Assembly: GCA_009733575.1 (NCBI GenBank)
Contig: ML769397.1
Span: 124,001-188,000 of the forward strand
DNA: 64,000 nt
Direction of reading: 5' to 3'
DNA from: Gymnopus androsaceus JB14
Taxonomy: Eukaryota; Basidiomycota; Agaricomycetes; Agaricales; Omphalotaceae
Shown in pieces: positions 11,184 to 26,075 of the stretch. The stretch's first letter is position 1. Each line of letters begins with the position of its first letter. The position numbers were made by a program, and so were the translations under genes. Under the pieces are notes generated by a model. It had not been told where the DNA came from and made no database searches. It worked only from the letters and a program-made list of their open reading frames with translations.

Positions 11184-11685
11184 TTGTTCCTGCTATCTCA
11201 ACGCCGCACGCACCAAATCGGACTGGAATAATAATGCCTGGACAAGACAGAGCGAAAATGTAGGCTCGGCCCGAACTGTGCGCGAGCCATAGCCAAAAGC
11301 AACATCGATAGAGAATACGCAGCACGCTACATAGAACCATATACCAGGTTGATAACGTCGGATATTGGGTGATAGAATCGAGGTGATTATTATAAGGAGG
11401 GCACCGACCAATCCAGCAGTCTCGATGAAATTGAAAGCTACGGCGCTGCCAGTCGACATGGTGAAGAAATATGAAGCAGGAGCGACGACCTGTCGTCGCA
11501 GTGGTTGGAGGAACAGAAAAACCTCTTCGCTTGAAGAGGTCCGACAGGCCTGGGGCCATCAGTATATGTATGAAGTCGCCCACAGAGTGGACATCACATA
11601 TCAGATCCCACCTCCGGTGCACGTCCCGTAGCTTTGATTGCTCCTGGTAGATTTTATTACTCGGCACCTAATGACATTGAGAATG
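11184..11685. repeat. Direct repeat, second copy
   Basis: Second copy of 10621-11135, about 13 bp shorter. Most differences are single bases missing from doublets or short runs, for example GGCTCGGGCCCG versus GGCTCGGCCCG and GATAACCGTCGG versus GATAACGTCGG. Confidence 0.9.
11193..11459 (-). pseudogene. 7TM receptor exon-1 fragment, copy D
   Basis: The frame starts like copy C (MSTGSAVAFNFIETAGLVGA at 11459). It shifts after SPNIRR and again later, so the STWYMVLCSG and LCLVQ helices are broken across frames. No downstream exons follow on the minus strand before copy C begins, so only exon 1 and its promoter are present. It is a product of the local duplication, or an assembly artefact. Confidence 0.75.
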
Positions 11686-12959
11686 AGCTTTCGTCCACAG
11701 GAATGAGTTGTGAATTCCAAATCGAGTGAAATGATGCCGCTTTCTGAAGTTCAGGAGTCTAAGTATACTGTATTAGAACGAAGAGGCACTGTGGCATCAA
11801 TAACGTGAGCAGAATCATCACTGCCAGTGGGATGATCATCCATGGATCATAGATTGTTACTAAGGGGTGGGGTGCTTTCCCTGGTGCTCCGTGAGTGAGG
11901 GAGGGACTCGGTGGGAGGGCGCTGGAGGCGGGAGACAAAGTTTCAGTTGTGGTCGCAAACAAGTCACAAATCATGTGAAATAATTTTTGATCTTTTTTCT
12001 CACCCACTTAGGAATCGGTTTCGCGGCAAGAGGTGATCCAAATTGACCTTCTATCCTGAAGCTCCTTCTCGAGATACTACTATACTGGCGACAGAGCTCC
12101 AGCAGCCCCAACGAGCTCTACTTTAGATCAAACATCAATCGTCAAGGTCACTTGAAACTCGATATCCGGCCTGCATCAAGAAGTTGAAGCCACAAATTAC
12201 AGCGGCTTTCAGCCTCTAGGCCACGGAGCGAGCTTTTATCGGGCCTCGACAGCTCTCTCTAAAAGGTAATCCGATATCGACTGAGCTCATCACCACGGAA
12301 GATGGACGATGCACAACCACCAGTGCAGGGTCTCATCTTTCCTGGTGAGAGATCGGAGTTCTCGTTTTCATTTAAATTTTTTATTGATTCCCATCCTCAT
12401 CGTCTGAGTCCTTTTGTTGATAGTCCGCAAACGACGCTTCTCATGCGCCCACGACGGTGTATAAAGAGTCCGAAGTATCCTATCCTTAGCTCAAGCCCTC
12501 AGTGAGGCACCAACTACGAGTGCGATGCTTCCGACGAATTCAAAACTAGTACGATCATTGATTTTGGTTTTGGCTCCGACTTCAGATAGAGACCACGCAG
12601 GACGTAGCTGTGGTCCTCTCGACACATTATGTGGGAGGATCCGATCGCTCTGCATATCCTTTGTCTGTCTCGTTACAAGAGACTAAATTTGATCGTTTCA
12701 TGCCACATCTTTATGCCAAACGTACATATTGGCTAGACAGAGGATGTATATCGGACGCCTGCTCTTCCTAGCTCTAATTGTATATAGGTTTCGACTGTAT
12801 GCGCCATTGAATGATTTTTACCCTGTTTTCGACTATAAAACGAATGTATGCGACGCGACTTATTAGCGCTCAGTCACGTGATCGTTTGTTTCGCAACGCG
12901 TCTTTTGAGTTTGATTTCTTTCTTACTCAGGCTCACATGTATATAATCTTCTCGTCTAA
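11686..12959. other. Intergenic with two short unassigned open frames
   Basis: On the minus strand, 11759-12007 could encode 82 residues with one hydrophobic helix (MIIPLAVMILLTLLMP) after a Ser/Pro-rich part. On the plus strand, 12302-12505 could encode 67 residues starting MDDAQPPVQGLIFPG, with a possible intron. Neither is recognised. The part next to the kinase gene (12820-12959) is its likely promoter and contains ACTATAAAA near 12833. Confidence 0.35.
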
Positions 12960-15628
<2,669 letters not shown>

Positions 15629-16113
15629 TAAATTATTAATGCATTCCTCTGTGTACTAGTACTTCGCTTCAAGAGTTGTGCGAAAATGGACAAAATGATA
15701 CCAACCTCTAAAAAAACCTTTATTTTGTATACTGAAAATGAATTTGAAAAAATTTTCCAAAAAAAAAGTTTTTGGTGAAGATAGAGTGAAAAAAAAAGTG
15801 ATCGCCATTGATTGGGCTTGAAGAATCTGTGCAAAAATCACACCATCAGAAAGCTCGACCTCGAAAATGGGGTGATCGGCCAAATCCCAGCGCTGTACAG
15901 GAAGGTATGGTAGCGTTATTGAGGAAAAAAAGCAAAACTTTGAGCGAAATGATCGAGAAATTGGCGGGTGGGAAAGTAGTGATTAAGAGGGCTTAGTATC
16001 CGGGATTTAATTCCGCACGATCTGAAGCGCACGATTGCTTCGCTTTTATGCGCTTCTGAATCAAGGGTGCCATGATTAGGTATGATAGTTGAGGGAATTG
16101 AGCAGATCGTTAT
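15629..16113. other. AT-rich intergenic region between kinase and tRNA
   Basis: This is the kinase 3' flank, with long A/T runs and a small hairpin CCAAAAAAAAAGTTTTTGG at 15759-15777. A 62-codon plus frame (15808-15996) and an overlapping minus frame are open, but neither resembles a known protein. The polyadenylation site of the kinase gene probably lies here. Confidence 0.4.
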
Positions 16114-16196
16114 GGCTACCTGGCGCAATGGTAGCGCGTTTGGCTTCGATTGCTGGGCGTACCAAAAGGTTGCAGGTTCGAGTCCTGCGGTGGTCA
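16114..16196 (+). tRNA. tRNA-Arg (UCG) with an 11-nt intron
   Basis: The acceptor stem GGCTACC pairs with GGTGGTC. The D stem is GCGC/GCGC. The anticodon stem TTTGG/CCAAA encloses CT-TCG-A plus an intron at 16150-16160. The T arm is GCAGG-TTCGAGT-CCTGC. The intron sits one base 3' of the anticodon, the canonical nuclear position. A-box (TGGCGCAATGGTAG) and B-box (GGTTCGAGTCC) promoters are intact. Confidence 0.88.
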
Positions 16197-16284
16197 ATCG
16201 ATTCATTGTGATAGGATTCTATTTTTTCTTTCTGTATTTTTTGCCCTATCTCTACATATAACAAAAATTCCAGTCCGGGAATGC

Positions 16285-18300
16285 TCAAAATGCCTTTGGA
16301 GGGTATACTGGCCCGTTGATTACTCCATCGACATCCGTGATTGAAGTCCTTGTGATAGTTATACTAAACTTGTTTCCATACGACGATCGATGCTGTTCGA
16401 CATTGTCTTCTACCGCAGTAGGATCGTCAGCGAGCTCATAAACTTCTTCTTGAGTCTTTGAAGCGGGATTCTGCAATAATTAGAGTCAGCGTTATTCGCA
16501 CTCATTCTCGAGAAACGTACGTCAAGTTGAAGGAATGAATTGTAAGGGGGCTAAGTTCGATGTCAGTGAGCTAGAACGAAAGTATAGACCCAAAGATGCT
16601 TACCACAGCCCTTGAAAATCGTGAGGGCAGACTCACGGCCTGATTGTTATTGCTAGTCAGAGAATGAGTTTGATTCCGGAGATGTGAACAAGGCATTTGG
16701 TCCGGCGTGTTTCTGACCAGCAGCTTGAGAAACTCCTCGAGCGTTGAGTCTAGAGTGAGTTTAAATTCAATTACCCAGTGTAGCGAGTGAAGCAGACTTA
16801 CGAGCTAAGTAAAGTGTTGGTATATAACTTGGACAACATGAGATCCCAAGAGAAGAATCTGAAGGAATTGAATATCAATGGAAACACATAATTGGAGTAC
16901 ATGGACTCACATCGTTGTATTCTGTGAATCAAGAGTGAAAATGAGCACGATGTTACGTGGATGAGTGTTCTCTACATACTGATACGCTGAGAAAGACAAT
17001 GGCATCTGCTAATGCGGTTATTGCTGTGAGAGAGCCCGTTTGCACGGTGACTGATTCGCCGAACACTCGGTCAGAGATAAATAAAATTTATGTGATACCC
17101 ACTCGCCTCGGATTATTCGATCAATATGACTGTTGAGAACAGAAAAACCCGTTCGTTTTCGAGACTAGAGTGAGTATAAGTCAGCACCCAGACTGATGGC
17201 AGGCATTCACTGCAGACCAACCAGACCGTAAACCAGGCAACAGGCAATCATTATATCTGCTACTGCGGTACTAACCAACCACAGCGTAGGTGCCTCGGGA
17301 GATGAATTGAATTCTGCGAATTCTGGGAATCTAGATGCCGTGACAACCAGCCAAGTTCCACCAGCTAGACGTGCGCCATGAGACCCAGGCTTAGGATGGA
17401 GGGATATTCGCTCACCAAGAGCACATAGCGCGACAAAGACGATGATCACAAAGGGTATCATTGTTTGCATAATGATCTTTATGCGCCAGGCCATAAAAAT
17501 CTGGACGGGAGTCGAGATTAAACACTAGAGACGATATCAGAATGGCATTTTGTCGAACATAATCGAATTGTTTACGGTGAAGAGCCCGTCTAGTACAAGC
17601 ATAAGTAACGCGATTCACACGCAGAGTGTAAGACGCACTGGTTCGGAGGACTAGAGAAATGTATTACGATTCTTTCAATCCAGATTTGCAATGGTACGCT
17701 GGACAACTCACACCAAGGAGAAGTTATAAGAACGTCTTCCTGTCCTATCGGGAATGTTAGTCTAGTTCTAATGGCTTGTCGAGAAACGGTAGCGTACCAA
17801 ATTTCAGTAACAGAGGTTCGAAGACTATTCCCAAATCGCACACTGTTGTTACGGTCTCCATTATCAACAGGTAAAAGAGCTGTATTGGGCGATCAATGCC
17901 CATTGTCACGGTTGGTACAGAGGACGTACCAGGAGCTTCATCCAGAGTCGATCACTGTCAACATATATGAGGATATTATCGAGTAGAAAGTGAAAACGCT
18001 CACTTGTGCGAAAGCTGAAAATAGGTATACATCTAATCGCATTCGTCAAAGACGTTTCAGTCATCTTCTCTGGCCAACTCACCTGAACCAACACAATCTG
18101 GAAGAGCAGGATGAGTTACGGTCTCTTAGATTTTACTACTCCTAGACCTACACCGTACAGCACCGAGGACAAGAATGCACCGACGAACATCGGAGCGTAA
18201 CTACAAATTAGTGGGTATGAGTGCAGCAAGAGGTAGAAAATCTAGATACTTACATCTGCGTCACAACAGCAGCAGGGGGAACCGGCGCAAGGTCTGACAT
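16285..18300 (-). CDS. DUF6534-family multi-pass membrane protein
   Basis: The start is MSDLAPVPPAAVVTQM (18300), followed by an intron and then YAPMFVGAFLSSVLYGV, the usual N-terminal helix of this agaricomycete family. Later exons include WRIKIIMQTMIPFVIIVFVA and LVSTAVADIMIACCLVYGL. The DUF6534 core follows as SRKRTGFSVLNSHIDRIIR, SVTVQTGSLTAITALADAIV and LMLSKLYTNTLLSS.LNARG. The last open exon (ending 16285) encodes KTQEEVYELADD..SITITRTSITDV, a typical cytosolic tail. Splicing between 16490 and 16740 is unclear, because the SLNARG frame meets a stop at 16653 while another frame stays open. About seven helices are expected. Function is unknown; a sensor role is often supposed. Confidence 0.75.
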
Positions 18301-19192
18301 GGCGGGAGGAAATTCGAGAACTCGAAGGTCAATGGGGACAAGTTGTGACTTTTAACCAAGCCGGTCGTCGTACTGATTCCTCGGTCTGTCGGTCATGCGC
18401 TTCCTAAATATGCGTGTACTTGGGATATCAAAAGAATATATTGTGAAGACAAATCGAAAAACTCGCACCAAAGTGTTATGGGTGATATTCTTTTTGATCT
18501 CTCAGCCATAGCTCAACTATTACCTGGCAGTTGTGAGAGCAACAGATCCGGAAATTTTACTTGTGAATAAAGAGATTCTCACTGTCAGGCGATCGACTCG
18601 CCAGCCGCCTTTCGCATTTTGAAGGTGTGGGTAACAGCTTACCGAACTATACAAATTGCTGCGTTCGAAGGACCTTAGCTGTGGTCCGTCTTTGAAACTT
18701 CATTGTCGTCTAGAGGGAAGGACAGTAGAATCAAAACAGGTGAAGGTGTTCAAGTTAGTCATGTACAAGGTGCAGTTACTTAGACCATGCCAGGTAATAG
18801 TTCTTCCTTCCTTGCTTCCCGATGGTTCTCCATGGATGTGAAATCAAAGAAGAAAAGAACTCTGATCAGCTCTCACCCTCAATGATGATATGTCGTAGTG
18901 AAGAATGTGAACTTGAATGCTGGCATGGATTTTCGACTGTCGGTATCCGGACATACTCGTATACTGTATCGTTGGAACCCTGCTTGAATTTGGAATACAA
19001 TATTCTTTTTATGGTGTACATGGTTTAATTAAGCGCGACTTGCGTGGCAGCGCAACGACTTGATCATCAATGAATTTTTGAAAAGGTGGCGGAAGAGCAT
19101 AATTCGGAAAAAAAAAAGAAAGACACGTAAGTGCTGAGACGAGTGAAAGAAGAGAAATAGAGCGGTTGGCACTGGCCTTGCAATTGATGCAT
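18301..19192. other. Intergenic, no gene recognised
   Basis: It lies between the DUF6534 gene start and the GH5 gene end. Short plus-strand frames (18656-18841, 18822-19028) show no known motif. Confidence 0.5.
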
Positions 19193-20927
19193 TCAAGCTA
19201 CAGAATATACCACCGCTCTATGAAATTTACCGACTGCCTGTTCGAACCCATGTTCAAACTCCCACACCATCTCGCTATTACCTTTCTCTCTGCGATGTGC
19301 CTCTGTTCTCAAACGTTTCCATTGCCCTATGAATCCTAGTTCGGAGCCAGTCAACTCGCCTCCAAAATAGAATGCCATACAATCTTCCCAGCCTGGATAA
19401 AAATAAGCAATCCTAATATGATATCTGACAGCTTGAAAGAAACTTACCTTGTTGAAATCCCTGTTCAAAGCGCCAGTGCTCAAACTTGTCTGGATTAGAA
19501 GAATGATTATTCCACCATCCCACATGCGCCTGCATTGCGCCCTGAGCCTCCGCCTGACCCCTTGATTTCAAAGACTCGACCGAATGTTGACCAAAAGCGC
19601 TCTTGAACCGATCTGCCTGGGCTGGAAGAACGCCCTGCTCAACCGCAGTGTAATAACACCAACCACGATCTGACCCGCCTTCCTTCTTCAAAGTCCAGAA
19701 GAACCATCCTCCGCACCACTTCTCAAAGGCTCCCCACTGCGCATGACCCCATTCCCGCTGAGCTTTAAGTTTTGATTCAGGGTCAGGATACGACGAGAGA
19801 GAGGCGGGGTTAAGCGCCGCACTCCATTCTCCAATGACGATGGATCCTTGAGTCTCTTCTGCTGCCTTGACCAGCATTCAACGCAGAGGGACCACTGTTC
19901 AGGTTGTCCGGGTGAACTTCATCAGCATGCTGTGAAGCAGATTTGGCTTGGTCTTGAGAGGTAAAGCACCGATAGAGGTGATGATCCAGAACAAGGAACG
20001 ACCCAGCTGTCGACTGGTCTTTGACATATTTTGCTGCAATAATACCGAGTGAGCAAAAAAAAAAAAAAAATCTCTCTCGAGTTTCGGCGGTGACTCACAG
20101 TACCAATTTGTGTCCCAAGCGTCAGAAACATAAATCGGAAGCTCCTGTGTATCGGGAACTACAGTATGAATGGCCTTGATGGCCTCATCGTACCAGCTCA
20201 TTCAAGCCGATTATTGTTCTTGGGCTCATTGAGCAGCTCCAACCCAACAACATTGTCATACTGAACAATATCTTCGAGCCATAGCCACAAGAATCGCCAC
20301 AGTCCGCTTCTGAAACTGGGTCGAGTCCCATAACCCAGCCTTCCCTCCGCTCAAACCCGAATGACTATCGGTATTCTGCGCTCCAGGCGCAGCATGAAGA
20401 TCAATAACCACCCCAATCTTATGCGCATGCGCAGAGCGTATAGCTGAGACGACATACTTCCACGCATCAACATACGCATCTGCAAAAGGTCCATATTCCG
20501 TTCCTACCATCAATTTTCGGACCTCTGGGTCGGGATGGCCAGGAAGAAAATGATAATACGATACCGGGATACGAACGGTATTGATTCCATGCTCGACAAG
20601 CCAGTTCCAATCGCCTTCATCGACGAAATGGGCCCAGTGATTCTCAAGGAGGGATTTCGCACCTTGGACACCCAAGCCCGTAAGTACATCCATCTCGCTC
20701 GACTTGGGTTCAGCAGCATGCTGGAAAAGACTTGGTGTTAGCCAGTTTTCTAGCGTGAACCAGGACCCGAGGTTGACCCCGCGTTGTTTGCGGAAACGAT
20801 ATATCTGGCGCAAATTCGGAGGTTGGGCAAGCAAAGGCAGATTCAACAGCGGCGCAGGTGTAGGTTGCGTTTGCTTTGGAGAAGATGGATCTAATACCTC
20901 TTCAATCTTTGATTGGATTTTCTTCAT
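19193..20927 (-). CDS. GH5 exo-beta-1,3-glucanase-like protein with C-terminal extension
   Basis: The N-terminal part (20927 to about 20290) reads RGVNLGSWFTLENWLTPSLF, EHGINTVRIPVSYYHF and IGVVIDLHAAPGAQN, hallmarks of GH5 exo-1,3-beta-glucanases. The acid/base Glu lies in GLELLNEPKNN (about 20225-20255, another frame) and the nucleophile in VIGEWSAALNP (about 19810). DHHLYRCFT lies between. After the barrel (WFFWTLKKEGG) comes a tail of over 100 residues holding two related blocks, HWRFEQGFQQGWEDC and VWEFEHGFEQAV, joined across an intron near 19393-19447. No signal peptide is visible, so it may be cytosolic. Upstream in-frame DNA (FDSKFMKK) suggests a small 5' exon. Frame breaks occur near 20285, 20212 and 19880. 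Confidence 0.8.
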
Positions 20928-21388
20928 AAACTTGGAATCAAACCATCTGTATCAGCTAGAGAAAACGCGAGTACTTGAGCGAGTACCAACTTTGCTCATC
21001 GTGGTCGAAAGGCAAACTGTAAACTAATGACATCACTAGTAGCTCGAGTAATGGTTTTATAGATGATATGGTTCAAAAATGAAGCTAATGATACAATTGC
21101 GTTTTAAGATGCTAGACAGTGAGTGGGGGGTAAGGTAGAAGACAGAGACTCGAAGATGGAAAAATACGTAGTAGAAGCCATAGCATTCCCAAAGTAACGG
21201 AAAAATAAAATGTTGGAGCGAATAACAATACTAGGTAGATAGGTTAATGAATCGGAAGAAGGTGAAAGGAAAAGGTGAAAAAGAGTAACGAGCCTACAGT
21301 ACACATGTATGTATAAACTTCTACCTTACCATTTCCATTCCATACCGTATATCTATACAATGACAAACAGCACATAGCATAGCATAGT
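20928..21388. other. Upstream region of the GH5 gene and 3' flank of the deubiquitinase gene
   Basis: Both neighbours read on the minus strand. A possible short 5' exon of the GH5 gene (ATG near 20998, MSKV, then an intron to about 20953) could not be joined in frame. Nothing else is recognised. Confidence 0.4.
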
Positions 21389-24231
21389 CTACGCTTTCAG
21401 CCCGACCATAGGCGAGGCCGGCAGTGGTGGATGTTGTCTCGACTGCGGCGAGCGTCCCTTGGATCCACCCACTTTATGCACTGATCTACCCCTCCCTCTA
21501 CGCGACCCCGCAGATCCAGACGAATTCGACGACACTGATGATGTTTGCACCGAAACCACAGACGTCGACGAGTTGGAGCTAGTGGTACTGGCTATAGATG
21601 CAATCGAAGTGTTCGACATCGACATTTGGTTTCGCATTTTGGACAAGAGGGCTGGTGCGGAGGAGGATAAGGAGGTAGAGTTGAGGTTACTGCTGTTGTT
21701 GGATAATGAGGAAGAGGTGTCGTCGTCGTATTCCCGTTCTAGTTCGACCTCGTCGAACCGATCTAGGTCTTCTTCCTTTGGTCTCCCTCTGCCGTTAGGC
21801 ATAGCGATAGGCTGTGATGAGGATAGTGGTAGGAATGAGGGACTTGTTGGGGACAACATGGACGAGGAGGAGCTTGCCACCGGTGACGCGCTTTTCTCCG
21901 AAGATATCCCTGGGGCAGCACTATGGCTTCTCCTTCTCCCCGCCGCGACACTCCTCACCACCCTCGGACCAAACACCGGTGGTGACCCACTCGCAGACAT
22001 GGATGACAACGACATCCGATCCCGCTCTCTTCCCTTCTCATCAACACTGACCAAAGATCCGATACTTCCATTTCCATTCATCATCATGGTCATCATCATC
22101 TGTGGCTTTAGCGTCTCCTCAGAGTTCAACGGCGTCCCAACACCTACACCCACTCCGACAGGGTAACCATTGGGTATTGAGTTCGTCGAATTCTTCAAGC
22201 CGAAGGCGTGGCCGTTTGTCATACCCATAGTCGTACCCACTCCATCGGGGTATGGAGAGACACCACCGTGGGCTATACCAGCTTGAACGATACCCGATAT
22301 CACAGCCCGCTCGTAATAAAGCATAAACGCCCCCGAACCCTCCTGTAATACCGTCTCGATCCCAACTTCCGCCACAGCGTCATCAGACACTCGAAGCCAA
22401 CCTCGTCCTGTGCCGGCAGCCGTGGAAGGATCCGCATCGTCCCAAATGTACTCTTCAAACCCTTCTGCATCTTCTTCTTCGTTTGCGTTTAGGTTCCGTA
22501 CATCATCCTCTAAGCCAGGTTCTCGTTTGATAGGGCTGGAAAGCAGCAGCTTCGTTCGACAGCTCTATGACTAGCTTTGGGGGACGCCACTGTTCTCCTG
22601 ATGAACCTGATCTGGCCTTGGGTTTCCGACGATAGCAGATGTAGTGACCAAAGGAGTGTTGACCGTAATGGCACACAACCGAGCTCAGTCGGTATATTGT
22701 GCGGGATAATGAATCGTTGCGGGGTTCAGGGGTTGGAGTGGTTGAACGTTTGGGGTAATGGGGTGGGGTGGAAAGGGACGATGTGGGAACGGTGGAGAGG
22801 TTGCCTGATGTAGTAAATGGCGTCAGATCGAGGACTTCCGGAAAGAGAACGCGAATGTTGTTCTTGGCTGCGTAGTGCGTAAAGTGCATGGATCGATTGA
22901 TGTGAAGGACCAAAACGGGTGGTGGCTGTAAACCAGTAAGAAATCGGACGACTAGTGTGCAAGTAATAATCAAACGTACCCTTGCAATCATCGCCTGCTT
23001 GGTCGATAGACTGATGACCTTTTCCATCCGCACATCTTTGAGCTCATCTTCAACCCGACCCTCCTCAAGGGCAGATTTCACGCGAGCTAACATCTTCTTG
23101 ACCTCCTTTAATCTGCGCTTTTTCGACGCAGAGGGCTGCTCGATTTCAGAAAGCGTCTGGACTTCCTGCGCCAAGCGTCTATGTGTAGCTGTCATGGAGC
23201 ATTTCCGGCATATACAGTCCTTCAGAACCTCCAGTCGGGTGTATTCGGAAAGGCAATCCTCCAATAAACATGTGGACTAGAGCAACATAAGATTAGGATA
23301 AGGCGGAAATTGTGCCCGGTTGTGAGACTCACCGCCATTCTAGGGACCGGCAGCTGCCAATTATCAAAAGCGAAATGCATAACGGCCTCGGTGTACCCGC
23401 AGACGACGCAGCTTCTCCGATTTGCAGTCAAGACCGTCAAATACACTCTTTCCGATCTTGGTTTCGACCTCCTGCGAAAGACCACCGAGACCTCGATCCC
23501 TGGCACTTTCCTTGTCGATGGCAGCAATTTCGGTCTTTATGCATTCGGAGACCAGCTGGAAGAGCTCCTGAGCATCTTGGTGTTCCCTGGAACTAAAGAG
23601 TGAGTTTGAGCGACCAGCCGAGGAAAGAACCGATATAAGTTCTAGCGGGCGAATAGCTGAAGGCCTTGAACGAGGATCGTTCAAAGCTTGGAACAAGTCT
23701 TTCAGGGCATCGATAATGGGTGATGGGACATCCAAGGCCTCTGCTTTAGCAGTGAATAGCGTCTATATGAGGCTGCAAATATGTGAGCGAGGCTAAGGCC
23801 TGTATAAAAAATTAGAAATACATCTAGGAGCTTTATAATAAATTTACCTGCACTGTAGAGTTCATAAAGCAATAAGTGCCAGAAATATTGACCAAGCCTG
23901 GATACACAGCGCCGCCTCCAGCTTCCAGCTCGATCTTCTCCGTCTTCACAGCTTTCTTTCTGCCCTTCTTTTTTGGCGTATGATTGCTGGAAACATGGCT
24001 GGAAGAGCTGCCCCAATTCCAAGGCAAAGCCAGACCAAGGCTTTCGAGTACCATCAAGAAGGAATAGAATAGGGAGCTCAGGCTCTTTGGCGGTCTTGGC
24101 GATGACCGGGAAAGGTAGAGCACAGAAAATGGTACGAAAAAGATGACGAGTAGTGGAAATATTTGCTGAAAAGTATTGGAAGTGACGAGTTCCAGTACAA
24201 AAGCACCAAGTTCAGGAGGAATGTCGAGCAT
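21389..24231 (-). CDS. UBP1-like ubiquitin carboxyl-terminal hydrolase
   Basis: A cysteine protease that removes ubiquitin. The start MLDIPPELGAFVLELV (24231) is followed by a hydrophobic segment (FPLLVIFFVPFSVLYLS), as in membrane-anchored Ubp1. The Cys box is YPGLVNISGTYCFMNSTVQ (about 23870-23920). Next come REHQDAQELFQL, KSVFDGL, RRSCVVCGYTEAVMHFAFD and DCICRKCSM (paired CxxC zinc ligands). The His box SFGHYICYRR is near 22640 and GSGAFMLYYER near 22320. A long Ser-, Gly- and basic-rich tail ends at 21389. Introns at about 23274-23332 and 22926-22980 join conserved blocks. Single extra bases appear near 23751 and 23442, and a further shift near 22545. Confidence 0.85.
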
Positions 24232-24435
24232 GAGCAATGATTGGCTTAGGCCGACATGGAAGTCGAGTCGTGAATTGTCGGGACGAAATCGGGACGGCGA
24301 TGTCAAAGATCGTGCGAAATCCGTCTCAAAAAAGTAATTCATTAATTTAACGATCCAATAACGCCGCAATATAACGCCGCTCAAAAATGTAGCTATTAGA
24401 CCTCATAAATCGGCAATGGGTCAATCGCTGAAGCC

Positions 24436-26075
24436 TCAGCCACCCTCGACTTCTCTAGCTGCAACCGCACGCTTCAATCTCTCTCGTTCAGCAGGATATC
24501 CCTCCTCCGACATCTCGTTGCTATACCTCGGAGCCTTCTCGTCAACAGGCGGAGGTGAAGGTGAACCAGAAGCCACGCCGCCCTGCACGATGTCAATAAT
24601 TGGATAGACCTCCTCAGGTCTCCATGGCTCCTGGATCAGGGTAGTCGCAGTCGTAGGGGTCATAGGCCGTTTCTCTTGCCGCAGTAATCCTTGGAATGAC
24701 GATGATGGATGGCGAGGACCACGACGACGCCGACGTGACATCATCCAAACGATTCCCAAGCAGATGAGAGCAAGACCCACGACAGAGCCAATAACTATAC
24801 CAGCTATATCTCCCTTGTTTAACGCACTATGATCACCAGTGGAACTCGCAGATCGAGAGCCTGAACCAGCATCCACATCCACTGCGTATCCATCTACGAT
24901 AGCATAGTCAATACTGAAAAATTCAGGAGTCGAGGATCCAGAAGACGTATTGAACGCGGTGTTATTAATGGCAACCCCACCGGAATCTGGAAGAGCCGTA
25001 AGCGTTATCGAATGCGAGCTGTTCACCAGACCGTCCATGTAAAATAGGATCTCTCCAGGACGATACCCAAATCCTGGTCGGCTTCCGTTGTAGCCTTGGT
25101 ACACTGTGCCGTCGATTTGGACCGAGTACGGTGAACCAGCGTCTCCCACTGCTCCGTAGACGATTATACGAGTTCCCTGAGAGGTAAGAGGTGCTTAATC
25201 ATCGTGGAAGGATTTCGAATTTGAAACTTACCTGGAAATTTAGACTTGCGGTAGCGTTTTCAAGGGAAGTAGAACTCGAAGCTAGAATTAGACCGGCGAA
25301 ATTTCCGAGAGCGAATACACTCACTGCACCGTATCCTGGTCAAAATCCGGAAAGTTCGTATTATCCGTATTCCAAGACTCGACTGGATTGTATGCAAAAT
25401 CTGTATCTTGAATACGAGTATCCGCGACTATAGATGGTACAACAGTGGAGAATGTCATCTATAATTTTACATTTCAGGTTATTCCGCCTCCATAAGTACG
25501 AGTCGAAACCCACATAGTCAACATCAACACGCCCGGTTTCCTGAGCAACTTCGCGTTCCGTGGCCTCGTTTATGAGCTGAATCGTATGAAGTCCATGGTC
25601 AAGTGAATTCCTGTTATCGAACATCACATAGCCAAATATCTGGTCGTCGTACTCTGGAGGTGGGCCTGTTCGGTTTAGAAATTGTTCTTCTCCATCTATT
25701 GAGATCCTGAAGACGGGTAAAGGTCACTGTTAGCGCCCAGTAGTGGGAAATGTTTACTCACATATACGGCCCATCATTCGACCTATACGCCCCCACTATC
25801 ATAACCCCAGTCCCCGTAAAATTCAGCGTCGCTGAAGCATTCGCCTTATCACTAAACATGTATGTGCTGTTGCTGTAGCTGCAGATTCCAGATAAGTTAT
25901 ATAAGTAATAGCCAAAGAACGTGAATATGCACTTACTCAGCCAGCAGCGGATCCCCACCGAATCCCCCATTGGAGGACCAGGTAATATTGTCCACTGGTG
26001 GGTCGTAGACAATTAGAGGACTAAACGCGTCGAGGACAATGTCGACTTGTTCTTGTACTACCGACACGCTGGACA
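24436..26075 (-). CDS. Single-pass membrane protein with two beta-sandwich-like ectodomains, copy 1
   Basis: The protein starts MSSVSVVQEQVDIVLDAFSP (26075), then LIVYDPPVDNITW, CSYSNSTYMFSD, ASATLNFTGTGVMIVGAYRS and DHGLHTIQLIN, a common agaricomycete ectodomain with many N-glycosylation sites. A second domain (NTDNTNFPDF near 25370, RPGFGYRPGEILFYMDGLVN, HSITLTALPDSG, EFFSIDYAIVDGY) is followed by one membrane helix (IAGIVIGSVVGLALICLGIV) and a stop-transfer RRRRR. The cytosolic tail is Pro/Ser-rich. There is no obvious cleavable signal. A cell-surface role is inferred; no enzyme motif is seen. A paralogue lies at 33743-34955. Confidence 0.75.

Noticed and set aside
15759..15777. A/T hairpin after the kinase gene as a rho-independent terminator
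   Set aside because: This is a eukaryotic gene; such terminators do not apply. It may only lie near a polyadenylation region.
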